Source: Hydractinia symbiolongicarpus (Eukaryota > Cnidaria > Hydrozoa > Anthoathecata > Hydractiniidae). From it: a stretch of DNA of 64,000 nt. Both the position numbers and the translations under genes were made by a program. Positions 22,347 to 36,200 of the stretch are shown in pieces. Within the stretch, counting starts at the first letter, position 1, and every line of letters begins with the position of its first letter. The DNA is taken from the NCBI RefSeq assembly GCF_029227915.1, contig NC_079881.1:13245501-13309500 (forward strand). The letters are read 5' to 3'. The notes under the pieces are model-generated. The model saw only the letters and a program-made list of their open reading frames with translations, searched no databases and was not told where the DNA came from.

Positions 22347-24329
22347 GGCTCTATGAACGCTGCTAACTACGTACACAGACCTTTAAACCGTGTAATACGG
22401 CCTCTTATGGCCTAATGAGGAGACTACACTTAAGTCAGGGAGTTCCACGAGCACAGATAGGAAGCCGTTGGCCTATTCCTTTCAATCTCAATGGACTACG
22501 ATGTCTTAAGTCGTTTACTTGAGCGCCAGGATCTGAGAACGCTGCTAACTACGTGCACAGGCCTTTAAAGCCTGTAATATGGCCTTTTACGGCCTAATAT
22601 GGAGTCTACACGTTAATCACGTGATTCCACTAACTCTGACAAGTTCCATTCGGCTGTTCCTTTTAATCTCAATGGTCTACGATGTATTAAATCGTTTTCT
22701 TGAGCGTCAGGCTGCAAGAACGCTGCTAACTTCTTCCACAGTCCTTTAAAGCCTGTATTATGGCCTTTTACGGCCTAATATGGAGTGTAAACGTGAATAA
22801 AGTGATTCCACGAGCACAGACAAGTTCCAATTGGTCTGTTCCTTTCAATCTCAATGGACTACGATGTCTTAAGTCGTTTTCTCTAGCGCCAGTGTCTAAA
22901 AAGGTTACCAACTACGTGTACAGGCCGTTAAAGTGTGTAATATGGACATTTACGGCTCAATGAGGAGTCTACACGTAAATCACGTGTTTCCACGAGCCCG
23001 GACCAGTTCCCATTGGTCTGTCACTTTTAATCTCAATGGACTACGATATACTAAGTCGTTTTTCTGTGTGCCAGGCTCTATGAACGCTGCTAACTACGTG
23101 CACAGTCCTTTAAAGCTTGTAATATGGCCTTTTACGGCATAATATGGAATCTACACTTAAATCACGTGATTCTACGAACTCCGACAAGTTCCATTCGGCT
23201 GTTCCTTTTAATCTCAATTGTCTACGATGTATTAAGTCGTTTTCTTGAACGCCAGGCTCTATGAACGCTGCTAACTACGTACACAGTCCTTTGAAACGCA
23301 TAATAGGTCCTTTTACGGCCTAATAAGGAGACTGCATGTAAGTCACGTGATTCCACGAGCCCAGAGAAGTTGCCATCGGTCTATTCCTTTCAATCTCAAT
23401 GGACTACGATATACTAAGTCGTTTTCCTGTGCACCAGGCTCTATGAACGCTGCTAACTACGTGCACAGTCCGTTAAAGCCTGTAATATGGCTTTTTACGG
23501 CCTAATATGGAGTCTAAACGTAAATAAAGTGATTCCACGAGCACAGACAAGTTCCCATTGGTCTGTTCCTTTTAATCTCAATGGACTACGATATACTAAG
23601 TCGTTTTCCTGTGCGCCAGGCTCTTTGAACGCTGCTAACTACGTGCACAGTCCTTTAAAGCTTGTAATATGGCCTTTTACGGCATAATATGGAATCTACA
23701 CGTAAATCACGTGATTCTACGAACTCAGACAAGTTCCATTCGGCTGTTCCTTTTAATCTCAATGGTCTGCGATGTATTAAGTCGTTTTCTTAAACGCCAG
23801 GCTCTATGAACGCTGGTAACTCCGCACACAGTCCTTTAAAACGCATAATAAGTCCTTTTACGGCCTAACATGGAGTCTAAACGTAAATAAAGTGATTCCA
23901 CGAGCGCAGACAAGTTCCCATTGGTCTGTTCCTTTTAATCTCAATGGACTACGATATAATAAGCCGTTTTCTTGAGTGCCAGGCTCTGAGAACGTTCCTA
24001 ATTACGTGGACAGACCTTTAAACCGTGTAATACGGCCTCTTATGGCCTAATGAGGAGACTACACTTAAGTCAGGGAGTTCCACGAGCACAGATAGGAAGC
24101 CGTTGGCCTATTCCTTTCAATCTCAATGGACTACGATGTCTTAAGTCGTTTACTTGAGCGCCAGGATCTGAGAACGCTGCTAACTACGTGCACAGGCCTT
24201 TAAAGCCTGTAATATGGCCTTTTACGGCCTAATATGGAGTCTACACGTTAATCACGTGATTCCACTAACTCTGACAAGTTCCATTCGGCTGTTCCTTTTA
24301 ATCTCAATGGTCTACGATGTATTAAATCG
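22347..24329 (+). repeat. Transition with early 1,635-bp HOR segments
   Basis: 22,377-22,757 recurs at 24,012-24,392 at shift 1,635, with GATAGGAAGCCGTTGG and GTTTACTTGAGCGCCAGGAT in both. 23,140 onward also matches 27,318 onward (shift about 4,178). The 9-monomer period dominating the next region is therefore already present here in less regular form. Confidence 0.75.
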
Positions 24330-26105
24330 TTTTCTTGAGCGTCAGGCTGCAAGAACGCTGCTAACTTCTTCCACAGTCCTTTAAAGCCTGTAATTAGGCC
24401 TTTTACGGCCTAATTTGGAGTCTACACGTAAATCACGTGATTCCACGAGCACAGACAAGTTCCCATTGGTCTGTTCCTTTTAATCTCAACGGACTACGAT
24501 ATACTAAGTCGTTTTCCTGTGCGCCAGGCTCTATGAACGCTGCTAACTACGTGCACAGTCCTTTAAAGGTTGTAATATGGCCTTTTACGGCATAATATGG
24601 AATCTACACGTAAATCACGTGATTCCACTAACTCTGACAAGATCCATTCGGCTGTTCCTTTTAATCTCAATGGGCTAAAATGTATTAAGTCGTTTTCTTG
24701 ATCGCCAGGGTCTGAGAACGTTCCTAACTACGTGCACATGTCTTTAAAGCCTGTAGTATGGCCTTTTACGGCCTAATTTGGAGTCTACACGTAAATCACG
24801 TGATTCCACGAGCCCAGACAAGTGGGGATCAGTCTGTTCTTTTTAATCTCAATGGACTACGATATAATAAGCCGTTTTCTTGAGCGCCAGGCTCTGAGAA
24901 CGTTCCTAATTACATGGACAGACCTTTAAACCGTGTAATACGGCCTCTTATGGCCTAATGAGGAGACAACACTTAAGTCAGGGAGTTCCACGAGCACAGA
25001 CAGGAGGTCATCGGCCTATTCCTTTCAACTTCAATGAACTACGATGTATTAATTCGTTTTCTTGAGCGTCAGGCTACAAGAACGCTGCTAACTTCTTCCA
25101 CAGGCCTTTAAAGCCTGTAATATGGCCTTTTACGGCCTAACATGGAGTCTAAACGTAGGTAAAGTGATTCCACGAGCACAGACAAGTTCCCATTGTTCTT
25201 TTCCTTTCAATCTCAATGGACTACGATGTCTTAAGTCGTTTTCTCTAGCGCCAGTGTCTAAAAAGGTTACCAACTACGTGTACAGGCCGTTAAAGTGTGT
25301 AATATGGACATTTACGGCTCAATGAGGAGTCTACACGTAAATCAGGTGTTTCCACGAGCCCGGACCTGTTCCCATTGGTCTGTTCCTTTTAATCCCAATA
25401 GACAACGATATACTAAGTCGTTTTCTGGTGTGCCAGGCTCTATGAACGCTGCTAACTACGTGCACAGTCCTTTAAAGCTTGTAATATGGCCTTTTACGGC
25501 ATAATATGGAATCTACACGTAAATCACGTGATTCTACGAACTCCGACAAGTTCCATTCGGCTGTTCCTTTTAATCTCAATGGTCTGCGATGTATTAAGTC
25601 GTTTTCTTAAACGCCAGGCTCTATGAACGCTGGTAACTCCGCACACAGTCCTTTGAAACGCATAATAAGTCCTTTTACGGCCTAACATGGAGTCTAAACG
25701 TAAATAAAGTGATTCCACGAGCGCAGACAAGTTCCCATCGGTCTGTTCCTTTTAATCTCAATGGACTACGATATAATAAGCCGTTTTCTTGAGTGCCAGG
25801 CTCTGAGAACGTTCCTAATTACGTGGACAGACCTTTAAACCGTGTAATACGGCCTCTTATGGCCTAATGAGGAGACTACACTTAAGTTAGGGAGTTCCAC
25901 GAGCACAGATAGGAAGCCGTTGGCCTATTCCTTTCAATCTCAATGGACTACGATGTCTTAAGTCGTTTTCTTGAGCGTCAGGCTGCAAGAACGCTGCTAA
26001 CTACGTGCACAGTCCTTTAAAACTTGTAATATGGCCTTTTACGGCATAATATGGAATCTACACGTAAATCACGTGATTCTACGAACTCCGACAAGTTCCA
26101 TTCGG

Positions 26106-27740
26106 CTGTTCCTTTTAATCTCAATGGACTACGATATACTAAGTCGTTTTCCTGTGTGCCAGGCTCTATGAACGCTGCTAACTACGTGCACAGTCCTTTA
26201 AAGCTTGTAATATGGCCTTTTACGGCATAATATGGAATCTACACGTAAATCACGTGATTCTACGAACTCCGACAAGTTCCATTCGGCTGTTCCTTTTAAT
26301 CTCAATGGTCTGCGATGTATTAAGTCGTTTTCTTAAACGCCAGGCTCTATGAACGCTGGTAACTCCGCACACAGTCCTTTGAAACGCATAATAAGTCCTT
26401 TTACGGCCTAACATGGAGTCTAAACGTAAATAAAGTGATTCCACGAGCGCAGACAAGTTCCCATTGGTCTGTTCCTTTTAATCTCAATGGACTACGATAT
26501 AATAAGCCGTTTTCTTGAGTGCCAGGCTCTGAGAACGTTCCTAATTACGTGGACAGACCTTTAAACCGTGTAATACGGCCTCTTATGGCCTAATGAGGAG
26601 ACTACACTTAAGTCAGGGAGTTCCACGAGCACAGATAGGAAACCGTTGGCCTATTCCTTTCAATCTCAATGGACTACGATGTCTTAAGTCGTTTACTTGA
26701 GCGCCAGGATCTGAGAACGCTGCTAACTACGTGCACAGGCCTTTAAAGCCTGTAATATGGCCTTTTACGGCCTAATATGGAGTCTACACGTTAATCACGT
26801 GATTCCACTAACTCTGACAAGTTCCATTCGGCTGTTCCTTTTAATCTCAATGGTCTACGATGTATTAAGTCGTTTTCTTGAGCGTCAGGCTGCAAGAACG
26901 CTGCTAACTTCTTCCACAGTCCTTTAAAGCCTGTAATTTGGCCTTTTACGGCCTAATTTGGAGTCTACACGTAAATCACGTGATTCCACGAGCACAGACA
27001 AGTTCCCATTGGTCTGTTCCTTTTAATCTCAACGGACTACGATATACTAAGTCGTTTTCCTGTGCGCCAGGCTCTATGAACGCTGCTAACTACGTGCACA
27101 GTCCGTTAAAGCCTGTAATATGGCTTTTTACGGCCTAATATGGAGTCTAAACGTAAATAAAGTGATTCCACGAGCACAGACAAGTTCCCATTGGTCTGTT
27201 CCTTTTAATCTCAATTGTCTACGATGTATTAAGTCGTTTTCTTGAACGCCAGGCTCTATGAACGCTGCTAACTACGTGCACAGTCCTTTAAAGCTTGTAA
27301 TATGGCCTTTTACGGCATAATATGGAATCTACACTTAAATCACGTGATTCTACGAACTCCGACAAGTTCCATTCGGCTGTTCCTTTTAATCTCATTTGTC
27401 TACGATGTATTAAGTCGTTTTCTTGAACGCCAGGCTCTATGAACGCTGCTAACTACGTACACAGTCCTTTGAAACGCATAATAGGTCCTTTTACGGCCTA
27501 ATAAGGAGACTGCATGTAAGTCACGTGATTCCACGAGCCCGGAGAAGTTGCCATCGGTCTATTCCTTTCAATCTCAATGGACTACGATATACTAAGTCGT
27601 TTTCCTGTGCACCAGGCTCTATGAACGCTGCTAACTACGTGCACAGTCCGTTAAAGCCTGTAATATGGCTTTTTACGGCCTAATATGGAGTCTAAACGTA
27701 AATAAAGTGATTCCACGAGCACAGACAAGTTCCCATTGGT
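26106..27740 (+). repeat. 1,635-bp (9-monomer) HOR unit 1
   Basis: First full unit of a tandem HOR. The TGGTAACTCCGCACACAG monomer at about 26,355 recurs at 27,990 and 29,625, and CTCAACGGACTACG at about 27,027 recurs at 28,662, all 1,635 apart. A partial related copy precedes it, with the same monomer 726 bp (4 monomers) upstream. Confidence 0.87.
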
Positions 27741-29375
27741 CTGTTCCTTTTAATCTCAATGGACTACGATATACTAAGTCGTTTTCCTGTGTGCCAGGCT
27801 CTATGAACGCTGCTAACTACGTGCACAGTCCTTTAAAGCTTGTAATATGGCCTTTTACGGCATAATATGGAATCTACACGTAAATCACGTGATTCTACGA
27901 ACTCCGACAAGTTCCATTCGGCTGTTCCTTTTAATCTCAATGGTCTGCGATGTATTAAGTCGTTTTCTTAAACGCCAGGCTCTATGAACGCTGGTAACTC
28001 CGCACACAGTCCTTTGAAACGCATAATAAGTCCTTTTACGGCCTAACATGGAGTCTAAACGTAAATAAAGTGATTCCACGAGCGCAGACAAGTTCCCATT
28101 GGTCTGTTCCTTTTAATCTCAATGGACTACGATATAATAAGCCGTTTTCTTGAGTGCCAGGCTCTGAGAACGTTCCTAATTACGTGGACAGACCTTTAAA
28201 CCGTGAAATACGGCCTCTTATGGCCTAATGAGGAGACTACACTTAAGTCAGGGAGTTCCACGAGCACAGATAGGAAACCGTTGGCCTATTCCTTTCAATC
28301 TCAATGGACTACGATGTCTTAAGTCGTTTACTTGAGCGCCAGGATCTGAGAACGCTGCTAACTACGTGCACAGGCCTTTAAAGCCTGTAATATGGCCTTT
28401 TACGGCCTAATATGGAGTCTACACGTTAATCACGTGATTCCACTAACTCTGACAAGTTCCATTCGGCTGTTCCTTTTAATCTCAATGGTCTACGATGTAT
28501 TAAGTCGTTTTCTTGAGCGTCAGGCTGCAAGAACGCTGCTAACTTCTTCCACAGTCCTTTAAAGCCTGTAATTTGGCCTTTTACGGCCAAATTTGGAGTC
28601 TACACGTAAATCACGTGATTCCACGAGCACAGACAAGTTCCCATTGGTCTGTTCCTTTTAATCTCAACGGACTACGATATACTAAGTCGTTTTCCTGTGC
28701 GCCAGGCTCTATGAACGCTGCTAACTACGTGCACAGTCCGTTAAAGCCTGTAATATGGCTTTTTACGGCCTAATATGGAGTCTAAACGTAAATAAAGTGA
28801 TTCCACGAGCACAGACAAGTTCCCATTGGTCTGTTCCTTTTAATCTCAATTGTCTACGATGTATTAAGTCGTTTTCTTGAACGCCAGGCTCTATGAACGC
28901 TGCTAACTACGTGCACAGTCCTTTAAAGCTTGTAATATGGCCTTTTACGGCATAATATGGAATCTACACTTAAATCACGTGATTCTACGAACTCCGACAA
29001 GTTCCATTCGGCTGTTCCTTTTAATCTCATTTGTCTACGATGTATTAAGTCGTTTTCTTGAACGCCAGGCTCTATGAACGCTGCTAACTACGTACACAGT
29101 CCTTTGAAACGCATAATAGGTCCTTTTACGGCCTAATAAGGAGACTGCATGTAAGTCACGTGATTCCACGAGCCCGGAGAAGTTGCCATCGGTCTATTCC
29201 TTTCAATCTCAATGGACTACGATATACTAAGTCGTTTTCCTGTGCACCAGGCTCTATGAACGCTGCTAACTACGTGCACAGTCCGTTAAAGCCTGTAATA
29301 TGGCTTTTTACGGCCTAATATGGAGTCTAAACGTAAATAAAGTGATTCCACGAGCACAGACAAGTTCCCATTGGT
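27741..29375 (+). repeat. 1,635-bp HOR unit 2
   Basis: Second full unit, directly adjoining the first. Sampled differences are single bases such as CCGTGAAATACGG near 28,201 (for CCGTGTAATACGG) and GGCCAAATTTGG near 28,585. It is absent from the second macro-repeat copy, where one unit runs straight into the partial unit, so copy number changed by exactly one HOR. Confidence 0.87.
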
Positions 29376-29757
29376 CTGTTCCTTTTAATCTCAATGGACT
29401 ACGATATACTAAGTCGTTTTCCTGTGCGCCAGGCTCTATGAACGCTGCTAACTACGTGCACAGTCCTTTAAAGCTTGTAATATGGCCTTTTACGGCATAA
29501 TATGGAATCTACACGTAAATCACGTGATTCTACGAACTCCGACAAGTTCCATTCGGCTGTTCCTTTTAATCTCAATGGTCTGCGATGTATTAAGTCGTTT
29601 TCTTAAACGCCAGGCTCTATGATCGCTGGTAACTCCGCACACAGTCCTTTGAAACGCATAATAAGTCCTTTTACGGCCTAACATGGAGTCTAAACGTAAA
29701 TAAAGTGATTCCACGAGCGCAGACAAGTTCCCATTGGTCTGTTCCTTTTAATCTCAA
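29376..29757 (+). repeat. 1,635-bp HOR unit 3, partial
   Basis: About two monomers repeat the start of the unit and then break near CTCAATAGACTACGATATAC. The identical break, including the G-to-A change, is found at 37,022, so the partial unit existed before the 8.9-kb duplication. Confidence 0.8.
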
Positions 29758-32700
29758 TAGACTACGATATACTAAGTCGTTTTCCTGTGCGCCAGGCTCT
29801 ATGAACGCTGCTAACTACGTGCACAGTCCTTTAAAGCTTGTAATATGGCCTTTTACGGCATAATATGGAATCTACACGTAAATCACGTGATTCCACGAGC
29901 CCAGACAAGTGGGGATCAGTCTGTTCTTTTTAATCTCAATGGACTACGATATAATAAGCCGTTTTCTTGAGTGCCAGGCTCTGAGAACGTTCCTAATTAC
30001 GTGGACAGACCTTTAAACCGTGTAATACGGCCTCTTATGGCCTAATGAGGAGACTACACTTAAGTCAGGGAGTTCCACGAGCACAGATAGGAAGCCGTTG
30101 GCCTATTCCTTTCAATCTCAATGGACTACGATGTCTTAAGTCGTTTACTTGAGCGCCAGGATCTGAGAACGCTGCTACCTACGTGCACAGGCCTTTAAAG
30201 CCTGTAATATGGCCTTTTACGGCCTAACATGGAGTCTAAACGTAAATAAAGTTATTCCACGAGCACAGACAAGTTCCATTCGGCTGTTCCTTTTAATCTC
30301 AATTGTCTACGATGTATTAAGTCGTTTTCTTGAACGCCAGGCTCTATGAACGCTGCTAACTACGTACACAGTCCTTCGAAACGCATAATAGGTCCTTTTA
30401 CGGCCTAATAAGGAGACTGCATGTAAGTCACGTGATTCCACGAGCCCGGAGAAGTTGCCATCGGTCTATTCCTTTCAATCTCAATGGACTACGATATACT
30501 AAGTCGTTTTCCTGTGCACCAGGCTCTATGAACGCTGCTAACTACGTGCACAGTCCTTTAAAGCTTGTAATATGGCTTTTTACGGCCTAATATGGAGTCT
30601 ACACGTAAATCACGTGATTCCACTAACTCTGACAAGTTCCATTCGGCTGTTCCTTTTAATCTCAAGGGTCTACGATGTATTAAGTCGTTTTCTTGAGCGT
30701 CAGGCCGCAAGAACGCTGCTAACTTCTTCCACAGGCCTTTAAAGCCTGTAATTTGGCCTTTTACGGCCTAACATGGAGTCTAAACGTAAATAAAGTGATT
30801 CCACCAGCACAGACAAGTTCCCATTGGTCTGTTCCTTTTAATCTCAATGGACTACGATATACTAAGTCGTTTTCCTGTGCGCCAGGCTCTATGAACGCTA
30901 CTAACTACGTGCACAGTCCTTTAAAGCCTGTAATATGGCTTTCTACGGCCTAATATGGAGTCTACACGTAAATCACGTGATTCCACTAACTCTGACAAGT
31001 TCCATTCGGCTGTTCCTTTTAATCTCAATGGTCTACGATGTATTAAGTCGTTTTCTTGAGCGTCAGGCTGCAAGAACGCTGCTAACTTCTTCCACAGGCC
31101 TTTAAAGCCTGTAATTTGGCCTTTTACGGCCTAATATGGAGTCTACACGTAAATCACGTGATTCCACTAACTCTGACAAGTTCCATTCGGCTGTTCCTTT
31201 TAATCTCAATGGTCTACGATGTATTAAGTCGTTTTCTTGAGCGCCAGGCTCTGAGAACGTTCCTAACTACGTGCACATGTCTTTAAAGCCTGTAATATGG
31301 CCTTTTACGGCCTAATTTGGAGTCTACACGTAAATCACGTGATTCCACGAGCCCAGGCAAGTGGGGATCAGTCTGTTCTTTTTATTCTCAATGGACTACG
31401 ATATAATAAGCCGTTTTATTGAGTGCTAGGCTCTGAGAACATTCCTAATTACGTGTACAGACCTTTAAACCGTGTAATACGGCCTCTTATGGCCTAATAA
31501 GGAGACTACACTTAAGTCAGGGAGTTCCACGAGCACAGACAGGAGGTCATCTGCCTATTTCTTTCAATTTAATGAACTACGATGTATAAATTCGTTTTCT
31601 TGAGCTTCAGGCTCCAAGAACGCTGCTAACTTCTTCCACAGGCCTTTAAAGCCTGTAATATGGCCTTTTACGGCCTAACATGGAGTCTAAACGTAAATAA
31701 AGTGATTCCACCAGCACAGACAAGTTCCCATTGGTCTGTTCCTTTTAATCTCAATGGACTACGATGTGTTAAGTCGTTTTCTTGAGCGTCAGGCTGCAAG
31801 AACGCTGCTAACTTCTTCCACAGGCCTTTAAAGCCTGTAATTTGGCCTTTTACGGCCTAATATGGAGTCTACACGTAAATCACGTGATTCCACTAACTCT
31901 GACAAGTTCCATTCGGCTGTTCCTTTTAATCTCAATGGTCTGCGATGTATTAAGTCGTTTTCTTAAACGCCAGGCTCTATGAGCGCTGGTAACTCCGCAC
32001 ACAGTCCTTTGAAAAGCATAATAAGTCCTTTTACGGCCTAATAAAGAGACTGCATGTAAGTCACGTGATTCCAAAAGCCCAGAGATGTTGCCATCGGTCT
32101 ATTCTTTTCGATCTCAATGGACTACGATATACTAAGTCGTTTTCTTGAGCGTCAGGCTGCAAGAACGCTGCTAACTTCTTCCACAGGCCTTTAAAGCCTG
32201 TAATATGGCCTTTTACGGCCTAACATGGAGTCTAAACGTAAATAAAGTGATTCCACGATCACAGACAAGTTCCCATTGGTCTGTTCCTTTTAATCTCAAC
32301 GGACTACGATGTAGTAACTCGTTTTCTTGAACGTCAGACTCTAAGAACGCTGCTAAGTACGTGCACAGGCCTTTAAAGCCTGTATTATGGCCTTTTACGG
32401 CCTAATATGAAGTGTAAACGTGAATAAAGTGATTCCACGAACTCTGACAAGATCCATTCGGCTGCTCCTTTTAATCTCAATGGTCTACGATGTATTAAGT
32501 CGTTTTCTTGAGCGCCAGGCTCTGAGAACGTTCCTAACTACGTGCACAGTCCTTTAAAGCTTGTAATATGGCCTTTTACGGCATAATATGGAATCTACAC
32601 GTAAATCACGTGATTCTACGAACTCAGACAAGTTCCATTCGGCTGTTCCTTTTAATCTCAATGGTCTGCGATGTATTAAGTCGTTTTCTTAAACGCCAGG

Positions 32701-33229
32701 CTATATGAACGCTGGTAACTCCGCACACAGTCGTTTGAAACGCATAATAAGTCCTTTTACGGCCTAATAGAGAGACTGCATGTAAGTCACGTGATTCCAC
32801 GAGCCCAGAGATGTTGCCATCGGTCTATTCTTTTCAATCTCAATGGACTACGATATACTAAGTCGTTTTCCTGTGCGCCAGGCTCTATGAACGCTAATTA
32901 CTACGTGCACAGTCCTTTAAAGCCTGTAATATGGCTTTTTACGGCCTAATATGGAGTCTACACGTAAATCACATGATTCCACGAGCCCAGACAAGTGGGG
33001 ATCAGTCTGTTCTTTTTAATCTCAATGGACTACGATATAATAAGCCGTTTTCTTGAGCGCCAGGCTTTGAAAACGTTCCTAATTACGTGGACAGACCTTT
33101 AAACCGTGTAATACGGCCTCTTATGGCCTAATAAGGAGACTACACTTAAGTCAGGGAGTTCCACGAGCACAGACAGGAGGTCATCGGCCTATTCCTTTAA
33201 ACTTCAATGAACTACGATGTATTAATTCG

Positions 33230-36200
33230 TTTTCTTGAGCGTCAGGCTGCAAGAACGCTGCTAACTTCTTCCACAGCCCTTTAAAGCCTGTAATTAGGCC
33301 TTTTACGGCCTAATTTGGAGTCTACACGTAAATCACGTGATTCCACGAGCACAGACAAGTTCCCATTGGTCTGTTCCTTTTAATCTCAACGGACTACGAT
33401 ATACTAAGTCGTTTTCCTGTGCGCCAGGCTCTATGAACGCTGCTAACTACGTGCACAGTCCTTTAAAGGTTGTAATATGGCCTTTTACGGCATAATATGG
33501 AATCTACACGTAAATCACGTGATTCCACTAACTCTGACAAGATCCATTCGGCTGTTCCTTTTAATCTCAATGGGCTAAAATGTATTAAGTCGTTTTCTTG
33601 ATCGCCAGGCTCTGAGAACGTTCCTAACTACGTGCACATGTCTTTAAAGCCTGTAGTATGGCCTTTTACGGCCTAATTTGGAGTCTACACGTAAATCACG
33701 TGATTCCACGAGCCCAGACAAGTGGGGATCAGTCTGTTCTTTTTAATCTCAATGGACTACGATATAATAAGCCGTTTTCTTGAGCGCCAGGCTCTGAGAA
33801 CGTTCCTAATTACATGGACAGACCTTTAAACCGTGTAATACGGCCTCTTATGGCCTAATGAGGAGACAACACTTAAGTCAGGGAGTTCCACGAGCACAGA
33901 CAGGAGGTCATCGGCCTATTCCTTTCAACTTCAATGAACTACGATGTATTAATTCGTTTTCTTGAGCGTCAGGCTACAAGAACGCTGCTAACTTCTTCCA
34001 CAGGCCTTTAAAGCCTGTAATATGGCCTTTTACGGCCTAACATGGAGTCTAAACGTAGGTAAAGTGATTCCACGAGCACAGACAAGTTCCCATTGTTCTT
34101 TTCCTTTCAATCTCAATGGACTACGATGTCTTAAGTCGTTTTCTCTAGCGCCAGTGTCTAAAAAGGTTACCAACTACGTGTACAGGCCGTTAAAGTGTGT
34201 AATATGGACATTTACGGCTCAATGAGGAGTCTACACGTAAATCAGGTGTTTCCACGAGCCTGGACCTGTTCCCATTGGTCTGTTCCTTTTAATCCCAATA
34301 GACAACGATATACTAAGTCGTTTTCCTGTGTGCCAGGCTCTATGAACGCTGCTAACTACGTGCACAGTCCTTTAAAGCTTGTAATATGGCCTTTTACGGC
34401 ATAATATGGAATCTACACGTAAATCACGTGATTCTACGAACTCCGACAAGTTCCATTCGGCTGTTCCTTTTAATCTCAATGGTCTGCGATGTATTAAGTC
34501 GTTTTCTTAAACGCCAGGCTCTATGAACGCTGGTAACTCCGCACACAGTCCTTTGAAACGCATAATAAGTCCTTTTACGGCCTAACATGAAGTCTAAACG
34601 TAAATAAAGTGATTCCACGAGCGCAGACAAGTTCCCATCGGTCTGTTCCTTTTAATCTCAATGGACTACGATATAATAAGCCGTTTTCTTGAGTGCCAGG
34701 CTCTGAGAACGTTCCTAATTACGTGGACAGACCTTTAAACCGTGTAATACGGCCTCTTATGGCCTAATGAGGAGACTACACTTAAGTTAGGGAGTTCCAC
34801 GAGCACAGATAGGAAGCCGTTGGCCTATTCCTTTCAATCTCAATGGACTACGATGTCTTAAGTCGTTTTCTTGAGCGTCAGGCTGCAAGAACGCTGCTAA
34901 CTACGTGCACAGTCCTTTAAAGCTTGTAATATGGCCTTTTACGGCATAATATGGAATCTACACGTAAATCACGTGATTCTACGAACTCCGACAAGTTCCA
35001 TTCGGCTGTTCCTTTTAATCTCAATGGACTACGATATACTAAGTCGTTTTCCTGTGTGCCAGGCTCTATGAACGCTGCTAACTACGTGCACAGTCCTTTA
35101 AAGCTTGTAATATGGCCTTTTACGGCATAATATGGAATCTACACGTAAATCACGTGATTCTACGAACTCCGACAAGTTCCATTCGGCTGTTCCTTTTAAT
35201 CTCAATGGTCTGCGATGTATTAAGTCGTTTTCTTAAACGCCAGGCTCTATGAACGCTGGTAACTCCGCACACAGTCCTTTGAAACGCATAATAAGTCCTT
35301 TTACGGCCTAACATGGAGTCTAAACGTAAATAAAGTGATTCCACGAGCGCAGACAAGTTCCCATTGGTCTGTTCCTTTTAATCTCAATGGACTACGATAT
35401 AATAAGCCGTTTTCTTGAGTGCCAGGCTCTGAGAACGTTCCTAATTACGTGGACAGACCTTTAAACCGTGTAATACGGCCTCTTATGGCCTAATGAGGAG
35501 ACTACACTTAAGTCAGGGAGTTCCACGAGCACAGATAGGAAACCGTTGGCCTATTCCTTTCAATCTCAATGGACTACGATGTCTTAAGTCGTTTACTTGA
35601 GCGCCAGGATCTGAGAACGCTGCTAACTACGTGCACAGGCCTTTAAAGCCTGTAATATGGCCTTTTACGGCCTAATATGGAGTCTACACGTTAATCACGT
35701 GATTCCACTAACTCTGACAAGTTCCATTCGGCTGTTCCTTTTAATCTCAATGGTCTACGATGTATTAAGTCGTTTTCTTGAGCGTCAGGCTGCAAGAACG
35801 CTGCTAACTTCTTCCACAGTCCTTTAAAGCCTGTAATTTGGCCTTTTACGGCCTAATTTGGAGTCTACACGTAAATCACGTGATTCCACGAGCACAGACA
35901 AGTTCCCATTGGTCTGTTCCTTTTAATCTCAACGGACTACGATATACTAAGTCGTTTTCCTGTGCGCCAGGCTCTATGAACGCTGCTAACTACGTGCACA
36001 GTCCGTTAAAGCCTGTAATATGGCTTTTTACGGCCTAATATGGAGTCTAAACGTAAATAAAGTGATTCCACGAGCACAGACAAGTTCCCATTGGTCTGTT
36101 CCTTTTAATCTCAATTGTCTACGATGTATTAAGTCGTTTTCTTGAACGCCAGGCTCTATGAACGCTGCTAACTACGTGCACAGTCCTTTAAAGCTTGTAA

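Larger units (their letters stand above)
24330..33229 (+). repeat. 8.9-kb macro-repeat, copy 1
   Basis: About 49 family A monomers, re-appearing from about 33,230. It starts near GTCAGGCTGCAAGAACGCTG upstream of the rare GTAATTAGGCC variant (24,391; copy at 33,291) and includes GGGCTAAAATG (24,672; 33,572), GTAGGTAAAGTG and the 1,635-bp HOR. Sampled copies differ by only a handful of single bases over several kilobases. The length, many times the local HOR, indicates a single large segmental event. Confidence 0.88.
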